The notes under the pieces are model-generated. The model was not told the DNA's origin. It worked only from the letters and a program-made list of their open reading frames with translations, and did no database searches. A DNA stretch of 64,000 nucleotides from Falsigemmobacter faecalis (lineage in GTDB: Bacteria; Pseudomonadota; Alphaproteobacteria; Rhodobacterales; Rhodobacteraceae): NCBI RefSeq assembly GCF_003863335.1, contig NZ_RRAZ01000003.1:160603-224602 (forward strand), in the 5' to 3' direction. Every line of letters begins with the position of its first letter. Within the stretch, counting starts at the first letter, position 1. The position numbers and the translations under genes were made by a program. Positions 28,618 to 37,583 of this stretch are shown here, one piece after another.

Positions 28618-29865
28618 ATGACCGCTTTTGCCCCCGCTGTCCGTGACGCCATGACCGCGCTTCGTGATCTTTTTGAAATCACCCCGCTGCAGCGTAACGA
28701 TCTGCTTTCGCAGCGATATGGGGCCGAGATCTGGATTAAGCGCGAGGATCTGACCCCGGTGCGAAGCTACAAGCTGCGCGGCGCCTTCAACGCGATGCGC
28801 AAGATCCGCGCAACGCGTCCGGAGATGCGCAGCTTCGTCTGTGCCAGTGCAGGCAATCACGCCCAGGGAATGGCTTACGCCTGCCGTCATTTCGGTGTTC
28901 AGGGAACGATCTTCATGCCGGTCACCACGCCGCAGCAGAAGATCGACAAGACGCGTATGTTCGGCGGCAGTAATGTCGAGATCGTCCTGACCGGGGACTA
29001 CTTCGACCAGACCCTTGCCGCAGCCCAGGGCTTCTGCACCCGCCAGGGAGCGGTCTTCCTCTCGCCCTTTGATGACGCGGACGTCATCGAAGGTCAGGCG
29101 ACGGTGGCGGCTGAGATCCTGGAGCAACTCGGCACCGCTCCGGATCTGGTGGTTGTGCCCGTGGGCGGCGGCGGGCTTTCCGCCGGGCTGACCCGTTATT
29201 TCGCAGAGGTCGCGCCCCTTACTGAGATGCGATATGTCGAGCCGGAGGGTGGTAAGAGCCTTGCGGCCGCTGTGGCCGCCGGTGCGCCGGCCACTCTGTC
29301 CCAGGTTGACAGCTTTGTGGATGGCGCGGCTGTGGCGCGGCTGGGGGATCTGACATTCACAGCGCTTTCGCAGGTTACCCCCGCGCAGGTTCTGGCGGCG
29401 CCTGAGAACCGCATCTGCGGAACCATGCTCGAGATGTTGAATGTTGAAGGCATCGTACTTGAGCCGGCAGGCGCGCTGGCCATTGATGCCCTGAAAGATC
29501 TCAAGGGCGAAATTCGCGGCAGGACAGTAGTCTGCGTTGCTTCGGGCGGTAACTTTGATTTCGAGCGCCTTCCTGAAGTCAAAGAGCGCTCCATGCGGTT
29601 TGAGGGCGTGAAAAAATACTTCATCCTGCGTCTGCCCCAGCGGCCTGGCGCATTGCGGGAATTTCTCTCTCTGCTGGGACCGGATGATGATGTTGCGCGT
29701 TTTGAGTATCTCAAGAAATCCGCCCGCAACTTCGGCTCCGTCCTTTTGGGGATTGAGACGAAACAGCCGGAGAATTTTACCGCACTTCTGGCGCGTCTGG
29801 AGGCTGCTTCCTTCGTGCTCCGCGACATCACTCATGACGAATCTCTGGCTGAGATTCTGATCTGA
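28618..29865 (+). CDS. ilvA: Threonine ammonia-lyase (biosynthetic type, ACT-like C-terminus)
   Basis: 415 residues. PLP domain: Schiff-base Lys K52 in RSYKLRGAF, the ASAGNHAQG phosphate-side loop, the tetraglycine-type VGGGGLSAG and a terminal ASGGNFD. One C-terminal ACT-like regulatory domain follows ([16 protein letters not shown]), the layout of feedback-regulated IlvA of about 420 residues. Makes 2-oxobutanoate for isoleucine. Its product is also a source of the enamine that RidA proteins clear. Its 3' end overlaps the convergent Hpt gene by 38 bp. Confidence 0.95.
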   Translation: MTAFAPAVRDAMTALRDLFEITPLQRNDLLSQRYGAEIWIKREDLTPVRSYKLRGAFNAMRKIRATRPEMRSFVCASAGNHAQGMAYACRHFGVQGTIFMPVTTPQQKIDKTRMFGGSNVEIVLTGDYFDQTLAAAQGFCTRQGAVFLSPFDDADVIEGQATVAAEILEQLGTAPDLVVVPVGGGGLSAGLTRYFAEVAPLTEMRYVEPEGGKSLAAAVAAGAPATLSQVDSFVDGAAVARLGDLTFTALSQVTPAQVLAAPENRICGTMLEMLNVEGIVLEPAGALAIDALKDLKGEIRGRTVVCVASGGNFDFERLPEVKERSMRFEGVKKYFILRLPQRPGALREFLSLLGPDDDVARFEYLKKSARNFGSVLLGIETKQPENFTALLARLEAASFVLRDITHDESLAEILI

Positions 29866-30193
29866 TCGGGGCTGCCATGCCGAGGTGATCCAGAAGCCGG
29901 GCGCGGCTGTCCTGCCATGCCGCGTCCAAAGCGTCCGGGCTGATCGCCAGCTGCAGACCCTGTCCTGCTGCAATTTCGGCCTCGTGACAAAGCGCGCTGA
30001 AGCCATCCAGCCCCAGATTGCGCGCCGCGCCTTTCAGGAAGTGATAATCTGCAGCCGGGTCCTTTTCAGGTCCTTTGTCGATCATACGCGAAATTACGCC
30101 ATCTGTTTCCTCCAGGAATAGCACGATCAGATCGGCGAAACCTTCGTCGCCGACATCCGCTCTGAGGTCATTCAATTGTCTCAGGTTCAGCAT
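29828..30193 (-). CDS. Histidine phosphotransfer (Hpt) domain protein
   Basis: 121 residues, a single Hpt four-helix domain with the phospho-accepting His51 in [13 protein letters not shown] (HxxKG signature). Hpt proteins relay phosphate between hybrid kinases and response regulators. The start [10 protein letters not shown] follows GGAGAGCGG. It is divergent from a receiver-phosphatase gene only 105 bp away, which is the natural candidate partner. The kinase is not in the window. Confidence 0.88.
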   Translation of the reverse strand: MLNLRQLNDLRADVGDEGFADLIVLFLEETDGVISRMIDKGPEKDPAADYHFLKGAARNLGLDGFSALCHEAEIAAGQGLQLAISPDALDAAWQDSRARLLDHLGMAAPIRSESQPEIRHE

Positions 30194-30298
30194 CTGCCGC
30201 TCTCCAGTTCGACCAGACTGGGCGATTCGGGTTAAAATCTCCTTCACAAAAAATTCTGCAGCCCTTCACGCTCAGTTAATTTCTCTGAGCCAGACTTC

Positions 30299-31588
30299 AT
30301 GCAGTTTTCGGAAGAAGTGGACGCAGATGTGACGGCAATAGCAGATGTCGCGATGGCGGAATGCGTGGTGCCCCGGGGCGGGGGGCGGCGTATTCTTGTG
30401 GTCGATGACAGCGCTGCACAGCGCAGGCTGATCCGCATTTCGCTGGAGAAATGGGGATACCTGGTCGCGGAGGCTTCGTCGGGCGCTGAAGGGCTGGACC
30501 TGTGCCGCCGGGAGGGGTTTGACCTTGTGATTTCGGACTGGGTTATGCCTGGATTGACGGGTCCGGAGTTTTGTCGGGCCTGGCGAAGTCTGCCGGGGGC
30601 GCATTTCGGCTACTTCATTCTGGTGACGTCAAAATCCGGTAAGGAAGAGGTCGCGGCGGGGCTTGAAGCTGGTGCAGATGATTTTCTGACCAAGCCTGTA
30701 AGCGCCGCGGAACTTCGGGCGCGTTTGCGGGCGGGGGAGAGACAGCTCGATCTGCGCGCTGAGTTGCAAAGCAAGAATGATCAGCTTGCAGAGGCGCTGA
30801 GCGAGGTGCGTCGGCTCTGGTCAACACTTGAGCACGACCTGGCAGAGGCCCGGCGCCTGCAACAGCTTCTGGTCCGCGGGCGGCATCTGGATCTGGGGCG
30901 GGCAACGGTCAGCTTCAGTCTGCATCCGTCCGGGCATGTTGGCGGAGATCTGGTTGGCTACATCCCGCGTGGGAGTGGTCGGGTGGCCATTTTTTCGATT
31001 GATGTCTCGGGTCACGGCGTGGCAGCGGCCATGCTTGCGGCGCGGCTCTCGGGGATTTTCGCTTCGGCCTTTAAGGAAGGAGACGTGCTTTACACGGAGA
31101 ATCGGCGGGAAATCGGCCTGCCTGGCCCGCGGCAGATCACAGAACGGCTCAACCAGCTGCTGCAGGTAATGGGGCTGGATCACTATTTCACATGGGCCTG
31201 TGCCGAAATGGATCTTCGAAATGGTCGCGTGGCTCTGGTTCAGGCGGGCCATCCCCATCCGCTGCTGCTGCGAACAGATGGCGCCGTTGAGATGGCAGGG
31301 CCTGGCGGGCTGCCGGTGGGCCTGATCGCCAATGCCAGCTGGGAGGAGGCGGAACTTCATCTTCAGCCGGGAGAGCGGCTGATGCTTATGACCGACGGAT
31401 TGACCGAATGCCGAAACCCATCCGGACAGGAATTGGGCGATGAGGGCCTGATGGATCTTGTGCGCCGGAATTCCAGCCTGCGTGGCGAAGCTTTTCTGCT
31501 GGCTATTGAACAGGCCCTGATCGCTTTCAACGGCGGGCCGGACTTTGCGGATGACCTGTCCTTCGCGGTGATCGAATGGCGTGGCTGA
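30299..31588 (+). CDS. Response regulator with C-terminal PP2C (SpoIIE/RsbU) phosphatase, RbaY-like
   Basis: 429 residues. Receiver domain from about residue 30 (RILVVDD, phospho-acceptor D80, Lys132), a charged coiled coil (about 145-190), then a PP2C-type phosphatase with metal-binding GGDLVG (215-220), DVSGHG (235-240) and a late DDLSFAVIEW. This architecture dephosphorylates STAS anti-sigma antagonists in partner switching; in Rhodobacter capsulatus the comparable RbaY acts with RbaV/RbaW on gene-transfer-agent production. Orthology is my inference. The first ATG is used; the ribosome site is weak and a start up to 54 bp later is possible. Confidence 0.85.
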   Translation: MQFSEEVDADVTAIADVAMAECVVPRGGGRRILVVDDSAAQRRLIRISLEKWGYLVAEASSGAEGLDLCRREGFDLVISDWVMPGLTGPEFCRAWRSLPGAHFGYFILVTSKSGKEEVAAGLEAGADDFLTKPVSAAELRARLRAGERQLDLRAELQSKNDQLAEALSEVRRLWSTLEHDLAEARRLQQLLVRGRHLDLGRATVSFSLHPSGHVGGDLVGYIPRGSGRVAIFSIDVSGHGVAAAMLAARLSGIFASAFKEGDVLYTENRREIGLPGPRQITERLNQLLQVMGLDHYFTWACAEMDLRNGRVALVQAGHPHPLLLRTDGAVEMAGPGGLPVGLIANASWEEAELHLQPGERLMLMTDGLTECRNPSGQELGDEGLMDLVRRNSSLRGEAFLLAIEQALIAFNGGPDFADDLSFAVIEWRG

Positions 31589-32023
31589 TCAAAGCAGGCT
31601 TTGCAAAAAATGGCGATCACCCGGATTCCCCAGAACAGCGCCGGCTTTTGTCGGGGTCATCCAATGGGCACTGTGGCCCGCCTCCCGCGGCGGGCCATGG
31701 CGCAGGGCGGGACGGGCCAGATAAACGGTACAAAGCTTTTCCGCCCAAAGGTGATACTCCGGCATGAAAGTGAACCGGCGAAACGCACCGAGGCGCCTTG
31801 TGAGATGGATGGTCCAGCCTGTCTCTTCAAGGACTTCGCGGTGAAGGGCCGCAACGGGATGCTCTCCTCGTTCAATGCCGCCGCCTGGCAGCTGGAATTC
31901 AGGCCATGGGTCAGCCTGGTGGGTCAGCAGCATCCGGCCGTCGCGCATCAGAATGGCATATGCGCCAGGGCGCAGACGGTAGCGTCGTCCGGATTCAGGC
32001 GGGGCATCAAATCGGCGGATCAT
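31589..32023 (-). CDS. Nudix hydrolase
   Basis: 144 residues with a full Nudix box (GGGIERGEHPVAALHREVLEETGW) at about residues 46-70, coordinating Mg for hydrolysis of a nucleoside-diphosphate-linked substrate. The N-terminal RLRPGAYAILMRDGRMLLTHQ strand and C-terminal HWMTPTKAG are typical of small house-cleaning Nudix enzymes. The stop abuts the stop of the phosphatase gene with no bases between. Substrate unknown. Confidence 0.88.
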   Translation of the reverse strand: MIRRFDAPPESGRRYRLRPGAYAILMRDGRMLLTHQADPWPEFQLPGGGIERGEHPVAALHREVLEETGWTIHLTRRLGAFRRFTFMPEYHLWAEKLCTVYLARPALRHGPPREAGHSAHWMTPTKAGAVLGNPGDRHFLQSLL

Positions 32024-32113
32024 GGCGGGCTCTTGGCGATGCAGTCTTTGCGCCTATATAAGGGCCAGACTGCCCCGGGGCCAGGAGTTCCCGGGCCTGT
32101 AAGGAATTTCCTC

Positions 32114-33103
32114 ATGACAAGCACCCCGCCGATTTGGGACGACAGCGTCCTGCCGTTCCAGCTTGACCTTGCCGATGTGCGCGGTCGCGTTGCCCGCCTC
32201 GATGGGGCGTTGAACGCGATTCTGGCCCAGCATGACTATCCTCCGGCTATTGAGGCCCTGGTGGCTGAAACAGCTTTGCTGACCGCGTTGATCGGGCAGA
32301 CCATTAAGCTGCGCTGGAAGCTGAGCCTGCAGGTGCGCGGCAATGGTGCCGCCCGCCTCGTGGCGACCGACTACTACGGGCCGACCGAAGACGGAGAGCC
32401 TGCCCGCATCCGGGCCTATGCCAGCTATGACAAAGACAGGCTGGACCCTGATGCCGAGCCCTTCTCGCAGATCGGTGAAGGCTATTTCGCCATTCTGATC
32501 GATCAGGGTCAGGGAATGGTGCCTTATCAGGGGATTACCCCGATTTCGGGTAAATCTCTTGCAGAATGTGCCGCATCATATTTTGCGCAGAGTGAGCAGA
32601 TCCCGACCGACTTCAAGCTCTCCTATGGTCGCTCGCAGCTTCCGGGCCGCAGTGAAGGGTGGCGCGCCGGTGGCGTGATGATCCAGCACATGCCCAAGGC
32701 GTCGCCCTTCGCCAAAGAAGCTACGGGCGAGGGTGGGCTGCTGGCCGCTGCCGATCTCCTGCATGGTGAAGATGCTGATCACTGGAACCGCGCCACGGTG
32801 CTGATGCAAACCGCCGAAGAGATGGAACTGATCGGGCCGAACGTGACCCCTGACCGGCTCCTGTATCGGCTGTTCCATGAAGAGGCACCGCGGATTTATG
32901 ACCGTCAGCCGATCGTCTTTGGCTGCTCCTGCTCGGAAGAGAAGGTGCGCAACAGCCTGTCGATCTATTCGGCCAAGGACATCGCGCATATGACAACGCC
33001 GGAGGGGGAAGTGACTGCTGATTGTCAGTTCTGCGGCGCGCATTACGTGCTTGATCCGGCGACCGTTGGCTTTGAAGCCCGCGGGGAGACTGCGGTTGAG
33101 TGA
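32114..33103 (+). CDS. hslO: Redox-regulated chaperone Hsp33
   Basis: 329 residues. The C-terminal zinc switch is a CSC pair and a CQFC pair (CxC...CxxC) that releases zinc and forms disulphides under oxidation, activating the holdase. The rest matches the Hsp33 core (LVATDYYGP, RAYASYDKDR, GYFAILIDQGQGMVPYQGI). Starts at ATG about 5 bp after AAGGAA. The long N-terminal extension readable upstream overlaps the divergent Nudix gene and is rejected. Its stop overlaps the next Nudix gene. Confidence 0.95.
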   Translation: MTSTPPIWDDSVLPFQLDLADVRGRVARLDGALNAILAQHDYPPAIEALVAETALLTALIGQTIKLRWKLSLQVRGNGAARLVATDYYGPTEDGEPARIRAYASYDKDRLDPDAEPFSQIGEGYFAILIDQGQGMVPYQGITPISGKSLAECAASYFAQSEQIPTDFKLSYGRSQLPGRSEGWRAGGVMIQHMPKASPFAKEATGEGGLLAAADLLHGEDADHWNRATVLMQTAEEMELIGPNVTPDRLLYRLFHEEAPRIYDRQPIVFGCSCSEEKVRNSLSIYSAKDIAHMTTPEGEVTADCQFCGAHYVLDPATVGFEARGETAVE

Positions 33104-33692
33104 TCCACAGACGCGTCTGCAGGCGGCCCTTCAGGCCGCGCGGCTCGCGACATCGGATTATGATCTGAACCCCGGGCGGACCTCGCCCGGGATTCCTCTG
33201 CGCGCGGCGGCGGTGCTGATTGGTCTCCAGGAGGCTCCGGGCGGCACGAAGGTTGTCCTGACACGGCGGTCGGCGGCGCTGCGTCATCACGCCGGGCAGA
33301 TTGCTTTTCCGGGCGGTAAACTTGACGCGACAGATGCCGATGCCACGGCTGCCGCTCTGCGCGAAGCCTGGGAAGAGGTGGGTTTGTCACCCGATCTTGC
33401 GCAGGTGATCGGCCATATGCCGGCCCATGAAACTGTGACGGGCTATTCCATTACGCCGGTTCTGGCGACCATTGACCCCGCCTTTCGCCCAACCGCCGAG
33501 CCGGGTGAGGTGGCGGAGGTCTTTTCCGTGCCCTTTTCGCATCTCACGGAGCTGAGCCGTTACCGGGTTGAGCGGCGGATCTGGCAGGGAGAGTGGCGTC
33601 GGTATTACGTCGTGCCATGGGGCCCCTATTACATCTGGGGCGCGACGGCGCGGATGCTTTTTGCGCTGGCAACCGCGATGAATGCGCGATGA
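33096..33692 (+). CDS. CoA pyrophosphatase-like Nudix hydrolase
   Basis: 198 residues. The Nudix box is GGKLDATDADATAAALREAWEEVGL, and the preceding RRSAALRHHAGQIAFPGG is the extended motif of the NudL/PCD1 CoA-diphosphatase group, which splits CoA into phosphopantetheine and 3',5'-ADP. The preferred start is a TTG (MSDPQTRL) with GGGGAGA 7 bp upstream, overlapping the hslO stop by 8 bp. The 3' end overlaps the CCA-enzyme ATG (ATGA), so hslO, this gene and cca are coupled. Confidence 0.87.
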   Translation: MSDPQTRLQAALQAARLATSDYDLNPGRTSPGIPLRAAAVLIGLQEAPGGTKVVLTRRSAALRHHAGQIAFPGGKLDATDADATAAALREAWEEVGLSPDLAQVIGHMPAHETVTGYSITPVLATIDPAFRPTAEPGEVAEVFSVPFSHLTELSRYRVERRIWQGEWRRYYVVPWGPYYIWGATARMLFALATAMNAR

Positions 33693-34825
33693 AGATTACC
33701 GGCGACTGGCTGCAGGCCCCTGAGACGCAAAGGCTGTTTCAGGCCTTTGCGGGCACGGATGTGCAGCTTTTCTTTGTGGGCGGCTGTGTGCGCAATGCCC
33801 TGATCGACGCCCCTGTGGCGGATGTCGATCTGTGCTCGGATGCCCCGCCCGATGCGGTGACGCGTCTGGCGGAAGCGGCGGGGCTGAAGGTGATCCCGAC
33901 GGGGATTGAGCATGGCACTGTGACCGTTCTGGTCCAGGGCACGCCCTTTGAGATCACGACCTTCCGCAGCGATGTGGAGATGGATGGCCGCCATGCCACC
34001 GTCGCTTTTTCCAAAGATATTCATGAGGATGCGGCGCGTCGGGATTTCACCATGAACGCGCTTTATGCCAATGCGGCGGGGGAGATCCTCGATCCGCTTG
34101 GCACGGGTGTGGCCGATGCGCTGGCGAGGCGGCTGCGCTTTGTCGGTGATCCGGTGGCCCGGATTGCTGAGGATTATCTGCGCATTCTGCGGTATTTCCG
34201 CTTCTATGCCTGGTATGCCGATCCTTCGCATGGCCCGGATGTTGAGGCGCTGGCCGCGATTTCGGAAGGTGCAGACGGTCTTGGCGGAATTTCGAGAGAG
34301 CGTATCGGTGCCGAGATGCGGCGCCTGCTTGCCGCGCCGGATCCTGCCCCCGCCCTTGCGCTGATGCAGGCCTCGGGCGTTTTGACCGAAGTGCTGCCCG
34401 GCGCGGATGCAAAAGCCGTGGCGGTTCTGGTGCATCTTGAGGATCAGGCCGAGCCCGACTGGCTGACGCGGCTTGCGGTGCTGGGCGGTGAGAACCCAGG
34501 CCCCGCTTTGCGGCTGTCGCGGGTTGAGGAAAAGGCGCTGCAGCAGATGCGCAGGGCCATGTCGCTTCCTGCAGCGGAGGCGGCCTACCGGCATGGCGCA
34601 CATATCGCGCGGCAGTCGCAACTGGCTTTGCAGGCGCTGATGGGCCAGCCTTTGCCGGTGGGGCTTGAGGCGCAGATCGCGAAGGGGGCTGCGGCGGTCT
34701 TTCCAATTCGCGCGGCCGATCTGGCGGAGCGGTTTCAGGGCCCCGCGCTTGGCCAGGCTCTGCGCGAGCGTGAGGCGCGGTTTATTGCCTCGGGCTTCGG
34801 CCTTGGCCGCGGGGATCTGCTTTAA
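33689..34825 (+). CDS. cca: CCA-adding tRNA nucleotidyltransferase (class II polymerase-beta fold)
   Basis: 378 residues. N-terminal nucleotidyltransferase domain with FFVGGCVRNALI and the metal-binding ADVDLCSD, followed by ARRDFTMNALYAN and a helical RNA-binding half (RRLRFVGDPVARIAEDYLRILRYFRF). Adds or repairs the tRNA 3' CCA, or acts as a poly(A) polymerase-type relative. No HD domain is seen. Coupled to the upstream Nudix gene. Its last 4 bp overlap the convergent DUF2794 gene. Confidence 0.93.
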   Translation: MKITGDWLQAPETQRLFQAFAGTDVQLFFVGGCVRNALIDAPVADVDLCSDAPPDAVTRLAEAAGLKVIPTGIEHGTVTVLVQGTPFEITTFRSDVEMDGRHATVAFSKDIHEDAARRDFTMNALYANAAGEILDPLGTGVADALARRLRFVGDPVARIAEDYLRILRYFRFYAWYADPSHGPDVEALAAISEGADGLGGISRERIGAEMRRLLAAPDPAPALALMQASGVLTEVLPGADAKAVAVLVHLEDQAEPDWLTRLAVLGGENPGPALRLSRVEEKALQQMRRAMSLPAAEAAYRHGAHIARQSQLALQALMGQPLPVGLEAQIAKGAAAVFPIRAADLAERFQGPALGQALREREARFIASGFGLGRGDLL

Positions 34826-35178
34826 GCGCCGTCCACCGCTCGGATCAGTTTGCGCTCGAGCACCCGCAGGACCTGGGGCAGTTCATGCCCGCGGCGCAGG
34901 ATCTGCCCATCCTGGCTGACAACCGCATATTGCCCCTGTTTGGCGCGCAGTTTCGGGCGCTTTTCGATGCGGTAAAGCGGCACCTCGGCAGCGCGGCGGA
35001 AGACGGAGAAGATCGCCACCTCGCGCATCATATTCAGCGCGTAATCGCGCCATTCGCCCGCCGCAACAAAGCGCCCGTAAAGCGAAAGGATCTGGCCCAG
35101 TTCATGGCGGTCAAAGGCCACCCGCTCAGGCGCGGGGGGCTGTTGGGCGGGAAAGGGAAGCGGGCTGTCAAGGCTCAT
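34822..35178 (-). CDS. DUF2794 family protein
   Basis: 118 residues matching the alphaproteobacterial DUF2794 family: FDRHELGQILSLYGRFVAAGEWRDYA, a FSVFRRAAEVPLYRIEKRP strand and QYAVVSQDGQILRRGHEL. Conserved widely in this class, with no known role. No signal peptide or membrane segment. Lies 39 bp downstream of folC on the same strand and may be co-transcribed with it. Confidence 0.85.
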   Translation of the reverse strand: MSLDSPLPFPAQQPPAPERVAFDRHELGQILSLYGRFVAAGEWRDYALNMMREVAIFSVFRRAAEVPLYRIEKRPKLRAKQGQYAVVSQDGQILRRGHELPQVLRVLERKLIRAVDGA

Positions 35179-35217
35179 GGCGCTCAGCTTAGCCTGCTTC
35201 CCCTGGCTTGCAAGCCC

Positions 35218-36495
35218 TCAGCCGTTCTCGCGCAGGATCGAGCCCGCCAGATAAAGCGAGCCGCAGATCACCACCCGCGCGCCCGGATCGCGGGCGAGGA
35301 TGTCGCGCAGCGCCTCGGTCACGCTTGCGGCTTCAAGCGCCTCAAGGCCTTCTGCACGGGCGGCGGCGGCGGTGTCCGATGCGGGCAGGGTGGCGGTTTC
35401 GCCCGGGATCGAGACCGCATGCAGGCTGGAGAGATGCGGGACAAGCGGGCGCAGGAAGCCGCCGATATCCTTGGTGTTCAGCATGCCGCAGATCGCATGG
35501 GTCGGCCGTTTCGGCAGCGCCGCAAGGGTGCCTGCCAGCGCGCTCCCCGCCGCCGGATTATGGCCACCGTCGAGCCAGAGTTCCGCGCCCTGCGCCAGAT
35601 CGACCAGCGGTCCGGTCTTCAGGCGCTGCATCCGCGCGGGCCAGAAGGCGGTGGTGACAGCGGCCTCGCAGGCGGCCTCATCAAAGCCGAGATGGCGCAG
35701 CGCGGCGATGGCGGCGCCTGCGTTTTCAATCTGATGCGGGCCCGGCAGGTTCGGCAGCGGCAGATCGAGAAGCCCGCGCTCATCCTGACAGATCAGGCGG
35801 CCACGCTCAGACCAGGACTGCCAGTCGCGGTTGGCGACCATCAGCGGCGCATGAAGACGCTCGGCCACGGCTTCAATGGCCTCCAGCCCCTCAGAGGTCT
35901 GCGGGCCGATGATGGCGGGCACGCGCCGCTTCAGGATCCCGGCTTTTTCGGTGGCGATCAGCCCCACGGTCTCGCCCAGATACATCTGGTGATCGAGCGA
36001 GACCGGAGTGATCACACAAAGCGCCGGGTCTGTGATCACATTGGTCGCATCAAAGCGCCCGCCAAGCCCCACTTCCAGCAGCAGATAATCCGCCGGGATG
36101 CGCGAGAAGGCCAGAAAGCCGGTGCAGGTGGTGATCTCAAAGAAGGTGATCGGATCCCCGGCATTCACCCGCTCCACCTCAGCCAGCAGCTCCGCCAGAT
36201 CAGGCTCTGAGATCAGCTCTCCCGCCACGCGGATCCGCTCGTGAAAACGGGCGAGATGCGGCGAGGTATAGGCATGGACCTTTTTGCCCGCCGCCTCCAG
36301 CCCCGCCCGGATCATTGCCTGGGTCGAGCCTTTGCCATTGGTGCCGGCAATATGGATCACCGGGGGCAGCCTGCGTTCGGGGTTGCCGAGTTTGTCGAGC
36401 AGCACCTGCATGCGGTCGAGCGAGAGGTCGATCACCTTGGGGTGCAGCGACATCAGGCGGGCAAGCAGGTCTTCAGAGGCGGGGGACTGGCTCAT
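35218..36495 (-). CDS. folC: Bifunctional folylpolyglutamate synthase / dihydrofolate synthase
   Basis: 425 residues of the Mur-ligase-like family: ATP loop HIAGTNGKGSTQAM near residue 48, VGLGGRFDATNVI, the SLDHQMYLGET segment, HQIENAGAAIAAL and LWLDGGHNPAAG. Adds glutamate to dihydropteroate and extends folate polyglutamates. Downstream of accD in the common accD-folC order, though a hairpin separates the two here. Confidence 0.95.
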   Translation of the reverse strand: MSQSPASEDLLARLMSLHPKVIDLSLDRMQVLLDKLGNPERRLPPVIHIAGTNGKGSTQAMIRAGLEAAGKKVHAYTSPHLARFHERIRVAGELISEPDLAELLAEVERVNAGDPITFFEITTCTGFLAFSRIPADYLLLEVGLGGRFDATNVITDPALCVITPVSLDHQMYLGETVGLIATEKAGILKRRVPAIIGPQTSEGLEAIEAVAERLHAPLMVANRDWQSWSERGRLICQDERGLLDLPLPNLPGPHQIENAGAAIAALRHLGFDEAACEAAVTTAFWPARMQRLKTGPLVDLAQGAELWLDGGHNPAAGSALAGTLAALPKRPTHAICGMLNTKDIGGFLRPLVPHLSSLHAVSIPGETATLPASDTAAAARAEGLEALEAASVTEALRDILARDPGARVVICGSLYLAGSILRENG

Positions 36496-36514
36496 GGCAA
36501 TGATCCGTCAGACA

Positions 36515-36543
36515 GAGAAAAGGCCACCCGCGAACGGATGGCC
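36515..36543 (-). terminator. Hairpin terminator between accD and folC
   Basis: GGCCATCCG-TTCG-CGGGTGGCC on the minus strand followed by TTTTCTC, 28 bp after accD and 20 bp before the folC start. Could attenuate folC within an accD-folC transcript. Confidence 0.75.
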
Positions 36544-36570
36544 GGAAAGGTCAGCAGGGGCGCGGCGCGG

Positions 36571-37491
36571 TTACGCCTGCGGCTCGGCCGGGGCGGGCGT
36601 TTCCGCCACTTCCGCCGGAGCGAGGTCGCCGTGCACCGGTGAGGACTGGCCGGTCAGCATGCGCAGAATGGTCGCCAGCTCGCTGCGCAGCTCTTTGCGG
36701 TGGGTCACGCGGTCGAGCATGCCGTGATCGAGCAGATATTCCGCACGCTGGAAGCCCTCGGGCAGCTTTTCGCGGATGGTCTGTTCGATAACCCGCGGGC
36801 CGGCAAAGCAGATCAGCGCATTGGGCTCGGCAATCTGCACATCGCCCAGCATCGCATAAGAGGCCGTCACACCGCCCGTGGTCGGATGTGTCAGCACCAC
36901 GATATAGGGCAGATTGGCCTCTTTCAGCATCTGAATAGCCACCGTGGTGCGCGGCATCTGCATCAGCGAGAGGATGCCTTCCTGCATCCGCGCGCCGCCC
37001 GCGGCCGAGAAGACCACGAAGGGACGACCAAGTTCCACCGCGCGCTGCGCACCGGCGATGAAGGCATTGCCGACATACATGCCCATGGAGCCGCCCATGA
37101 AGCTGAAGTCCTGCGCGCAGGCCACCACGGGGGTGCGCAGGATTTCGCCCTCGGCCACCAGCATGGCTTCTTTCTCGCCGGTGGACTTCTGGGCCGCTTT
37201 CATGCGGTCGGGGTATTTCTTCTGGTCGCGGAACTGCAGCGGATCCACGATCGGCTCGGGCACTTTCACTTCGAGGAAAATGCCGCCGTCAAACAGCGCC
37301 GCAAAACGGTCGCGCGGTTTGATCCCCATGTGGTGGTCGCAGTTGCTGCAGACGTTCAGATTGTCAGCCAGTTCCCGGTGGAACAGCATCGTCCCGCACT
37401 CCGGGCACTTGGTCCAGAGGTTCTCGGGCATTTCGCGCCGCGAGAAAAGCGAGTTGATTTTGGGTCGGACGTAATTGGTGATCCAGTTCAT
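36571..37491 (-). CDS. accD: Acetyl-CoA carboxylase carboxyltransferase subunit beta
   Basis: 306 residues. N-terminal zinc ribbon with Cys29, Cys32, Cys48 and Cys51 (CPECG...CSNCDHH), then the crotonase-like carboxyltransferase core ([59 protein letters not shown]). With AccA it transfers CO2 from biotin to acetyl-CoA for fatty-acid synthesis. A short acidic, Pro/Ala-rich tail ends the protein. Confidence 0.96.
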   Translation of the reverse strand: MNWITNYVRPKINSLFSRREMPENLWTKCPECGTMLFHRELADNLNVCSNCDHHMGIKPRDRFAALFDGGIFLEVKVPEPIVDPLQFRDQKKYPDRMKAAQKSTGEKEAMLVAEGEILRTPVVACAQDFSFMGGSMGMYVGNAFIAGAQRAVELGRPFVVFSAAGGARMQEGILSLMQMPRTTVAIQMLKEANLPYIVVLTHPTTGGVTASYAMLGDVQIAEPNALICFAGPRVIEQTIREKLPEGFQRAEYLLDHGMLDRVTHRKELRSELATILRMLTGQSSPVHGDLAPAEVAETPAPAEPQA

Positions 37492-37583
37492 ATTTGTCCC
37501 CTGCCGCCGGCTGAACCCCGCAAATAAGGTGTTGGGGCCGGATTTGCAATCAGGCCCCGACGATTGGCGGAACAGGCCTCAGC

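Noticed and set aside
28435..30006. N-terminal extension of argG reaching to about 30.0 kb
   Set aside because: The frame stays open across ilvA only because of GC bias; ArgG homology begins at the PP-loop near 28.43 kb.
31601..32113. 170-codon N-terminal extension of hslO
   Set aside because: It overlaps the opposite-strand Nudix gene and has no Hsp33 character; the ATG at 32114 has AAGGAA upstream.
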